The notes under the pieces: generated by a model
What the model saw: the letters and a program-made list of their open reading frames with translations, nothing else
What the model was told of the DNA's origin: nothing
The model's database searches: none
Shown here: in pieces, positions 5,975-7,554 of the stretch
Layout: the number at the start of each line of letters is the position of its first letter
Position numbering within the stretch: position 1 is the stretch's first letter
NCBI GenBank assembly: GCA_947258945.1
Contig: CAMYKJ010000049.1
Span: 1-7,554 of the forward strand
Reading direction: 5' to 3'
Length of the DNA stretch: 7,554 bases
Origin: an uncultured Ectothiorhodospiraceae bacterium
GTDB lineage: Bacteria; Pseudomonadota; Gammaproteobacteria; UBA9214
Made by a program: the position numbers and the translations under genes

Positions 5975-6714
5975 TATTCCTGACCGAAGGCAAGCGGCCG
6001 CGGGACAGCCGCAAGCGGCTGATCTCGAAACTGGACATCAACGAGGCCAATGCCCTGTTGACGGGCGGACGGCGGCTCGACGGGCCGGTCCGCCGGTTTC
6101 TCGAGTTTGCCGTCCAGGCCTGCCAGCAGAACGTCCGGCGCGTGCATATTCTCGACCGTGCCGACAACGGGGCCCTGCTGCTGGAACTGTTCACGCGCGA
6201 CGGCCATGGCACGCTGGTGACGGCCGACGTCTACGAGGGCCTGCGCAAAGCGACCATCGAGGACGTGGGCGGCATCCTGGAGCTGATCAAGCCACTCGAG
6301 GACGAGGGCGTGCTGGTGCGGCGGTCGCGCGAGTTGCTGGAAATGGAGATCGATCACTTCGTGATCATCGAGCGCGACGGCACCATTATCGGCTGTGCCG
6401 CCCTGTACCCCTGTACACAGCAGGGCTATGCCGAGCTGGCCTGTGTGGCCATTCACCCCGAGTACCGCAATTCAGGGCGCGGCGACACCCTGCTGCAGTA
6501 CCTGGAAAACCGGGCAATCCGCAGCGATATCCGCAAACTGGTGGTGCTGACGACCCGCACCGCCCACTGGTTCCGCGAGCGCGGTTTTCAGCCGAGTGAC
6601 CGGTCAGACCTGCCCAACGGCAGAAAATTGCTGTACAACTACCAGCGCAACTCCAAGGTGTTTATCAAGCTGCTGGACACAGCGGACGATAACAATTCTG
6701 GTGACGCTCGATGA
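5875..6714 (+). CDS. argA: ArgA fragment: rest of kinase fold plus GNAT acetyltransferase domain
   Basis: This frame opens with a TTG at 5875, overlapping the upstream half by 100 bases. The first ten residues are out-of-frame sequence, and true ArgA homology begins with EVFNVGAGEIATRTAAALAADKL at 5905. It continues through GPVRRFLEFAVQACQQNVRRVH and the linker LLLELFTRDGHGTLV. The C-terminal GNAT domain (about 6244-6690) includes DVGGILELIKPLE, LVRRSRELLEMEID, the acetyl-CoA loop RNSGRGD (6466-6486) and WFRERGF. The GNAT domain looks intact. No good ribosome binding site precedes the TTG, so independent translation is doubtful. Stand-alone GNAT-type synthases do exist in other bacteria, so residual activity cannot be excluded. 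Confidence 0.65.
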   Translation: MPYRRGAAHREVFNVGAGEIATRTAAALAADKLIFLTEGKRPRDSRKRLISKLDINEANALLTGGRRLDGPVRRFLEFAVQACQQNVRRVHILDRADNGALLLELFTRDGHGTLVTADVYEGLRKATIEDVGGILELIKPLEDEGVLVRRSRELLEMEIDHFVIIERDGTIIGCAALYPCTQQGYAELACVAIHPEYRNSGRGDTLLQYLENRAIRSDIRKLVVLTTRTAHWFRERGFQPSDRSDLPNGRKLLYNYQRNSKVFIKLLDTADDNNSGDAR

Positions 6715-6787
6715 CAAACCGGCGCTCTATTGTCACCATGTGCGCCACTCGCTAGGCCGGACGACGGACAGTCTGTCACAAACCGGC

Positions 6788-6793
6788 AGGGGG
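6788..6793 (+). promoter_or_regulatory. Strong Shine-Dalgarno that appears to set the cpdA start at an ATC codon
   Basis: AGGGGG is the best ribosome binding site on the plus strand of this window. Six bases downstream in the cpdA frame lies ATC (6800-6802) followed by AGTCGC. No ATG, GTG or TTG occurs in that frame between here and the first conserved motif at 6851. The nearest in-frame conventional start is GTG at 6740, upstream of this site and without a Shine-Dalgarno of its own. Confidence 0.55.
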
Positions 6794-6799
6794 AAAACG

Positions 6800-7554
6800 A
6801 TCAGTCGCGAAACAACAGCCGCACGGCCCATCAAGGTACTGCAGATTACCGATACCCACCTGTTTGACGATCCCGACGGGTGCCTGCTTGGCCTGAACAC
6901 GGAGCAATCGCTGCAGGCGGTCATTGCCGACGTGGCGCACAGGCACCTGCCGGCGGACCTGGTACTGGCTACCGGCGATCTGGCCCACACGCCGGCGCCG
7001 TCCACCTATGCACGCGTCTTTTCCAATCTCGGCAAGCTGGGGCTGCCGGTCTACTGCCTGTCCGGCAATCACGACGAGGGGCAATTGCTGAGCAGGTTGA
7101 CTGACGGCGGGCTGTGCCGGTTCGAAACACACCTGCACCACGGTGGCTGGCATTTCGTTTTTCTCGACTCCACCATCCCCGGCAGCGAGGGCGCGCACTT
7201 CCCCCCGGAACGCCTGCAGGAACTCGACCGTCTGCTGTCCGGTTCGCCCGACACGCACACCCTGGTGTGCATGCACCACCAGCCGGTCGCGATGGGCAGC
7301 CGCTGGCTGGATACCATGGCACTGGACAATCCGGACGAGTTCTTCGCCGTCATCGACCGGCATCCGCAGATACGCGGCATCCTGTGGGGACATGTCCACC
7401 AGGAATTCACCGAAACCCGCAACGGCGTGCAGCTGTTCTCGACACCCTCCACCTGTATCCAGTTCATGCCGAACAGCAGCGACTTTGCGGTGGATATGGT
7501 CTCGCCCGGCTATCGCTGGCTGCTGTTACATCCGGATGGACGCATCGAGACCGG
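6800..7554 (+). CDS. cpdA: 3',5'-cyclic-AMP phosphodiesterase CpdA, right end missing
   Basis: CpdA is a cytosolic class III phosphodiesterase that hydrolyses cAMP to AMP and so tempers CRP signalling. The frame stays open to the right edge and matches E. coli CpdA throughout, including the adjoining phrases KVLQITDTHLF and FSTPSTCIQFMP. With ATC at 6800 as codon 1, the calcineurin-like metal site is complete: Asp18 and His20 in TDTH, Asp60 in TGDL, Asn90-His91 in GNHD, His159 in MHHQP, and His198 and His200 in GHVH. About 251 codons are visible; roughly 25 C-terminal residues lie beyond the window, judged by the 275 residues of E. coli. The start is uncertain: the ATC fits the Shine-Dalgarno and gives an N-terminus about one residue shorter than E. 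coli, while a GTG at 6740 would add 20 residues. It lies 85 bases after argA with no terminator between, so co-transcription is plausible. Confidence 0.9.
   Translation, partial: MSRETTAARPIKVLQITDTHLFDDPDGCLLGLNTEQSLQAVIADVAHRHLPADLVLATGDLAHTPAPSTYARVFSNLGKLGLPVYCLSGNHDEGQLLSRLTDGGLCRFETHLHHGGWHFVFLDSTIPGSEGAHFPPERLQELDRLLSGSPDTHTLVCMHHQPVAMGSRWLDTMALDNPDEFFAVIDRHPQIRGILWGHVHQEFTETRNGVQLFSTPSTCIQFMPNSSDFAVDMVSPGYRWLLLHPDGRIET

Larger units (their letters stand above)
5432..6714 (+). pseudogene. argA: N-acetylglutamate synthase gene interrupted by an internal deletion and frameshift
   Basis: ArgA makes N-acetylglutamate from acetyl-CoA and glutamate, the first arginine step. Together the two halves cover the whole family apart from one gap. 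Codons 1-157 match up to CHTGEVRRI, ending at 5902. Homology resumes at 5905 in another frame with EVFNVGAGEIAT and continues to the stop at 6712-6714. In E. coli ArgA about 27 residues lie between these points; here only the last one or two remain. A loss of about 76 bp would explain both the missing residues and the shift. The visible parts total about 426 residues, against 443 in E. coli. The lost segment includes the conserved core strand and glycine-rich turn of the kinase fold, so ribosomal frameshifting alone could not restore a normal protein. Either a true lesion or an assembly error is possible. It lies 22 bases after argE. Confidence 0.8.

Noticed and set aside
5872..6456. Minus-strand open frame of 194 codons opposite argA
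   Set aside because: The plus strand encodes unmistakable ArgA kinase and GNAT sequence at these positions, and the minus-strand product matches no family I know.
6770..6787. CRP-type site before cpdA
   Set aside because: Only one half-site-like TGTCACA is present. The other half of TGTGA-N6-TCACA does not match.

Overview
This is about 7.5 kb of GC-rich chromosomal DNA, most likely from a gammaproteobacterium. The ArgE, ArgA and CpdA reading frames match the E. coli proteins motif for motif. A persulfide dioxygenase and a [2Fe-2S]-type dihydroxy-acid dehydratase would fit a sulfur-metabolising lineage, but that placement is inference. I see no tRNA, rRNA, CRISPR array, insertion sequence or phage gene.

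Layout. Positions 1-771 on the minus strand hold the N-terminal 257 codons of ilvD (branched-chain amino acid synthesis), running off the left edge. An AT-rich divergent promoter region (772-1119) separates it from a plus-strand ETHE1-type persulfide dioxygenase (1120-1839). A GC-rich gap of 333 bases with inverted repeats and no convincing gene follows. Next is a membrane-anchored GGDEF-EAL protein (2173-4146) with intact synthase, inhibitory-site and phosphodiesterase residues. Then come argE (4243-5409), argA (5432-6714) and the start of cpdA (about 6800 to the right edge), all on the plus strand and closely spaced.

How the genes relate. ArgA (N-acetylglutamate synthase) and ArgE (acetylornithine deacetylase) are the first and fifth steps of the linear arginine route, so their adjacency is functional. 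The GGDEF-EAL protein (cyclic di-GMP) and CpdA (cAMP hydrolysis) are second-messenger enzymes that flank the arginine pair; whether they are co-regulated with it is unknown.

The main anomaly is in argA. Its amino-acid-kinase half stops matching the family at codon 157, and homology resumes in another reading frame about 25 residues further along the protein. This looks like an internal deletion of roughly 76 bp that both removes a conserved core strand and shifts the frame. It is either a real lesion, which would predict arginine auxotrophy unless another synthase exists, or an assembly error. A second oddity is the cpdA start: a strong Shine-Dalgarno sequence lies six bases before an ATC codon, with no ATG, GTG or TTG at that place. 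I found no new biological system here; most of the window is recognisable core metabolism and signalling.
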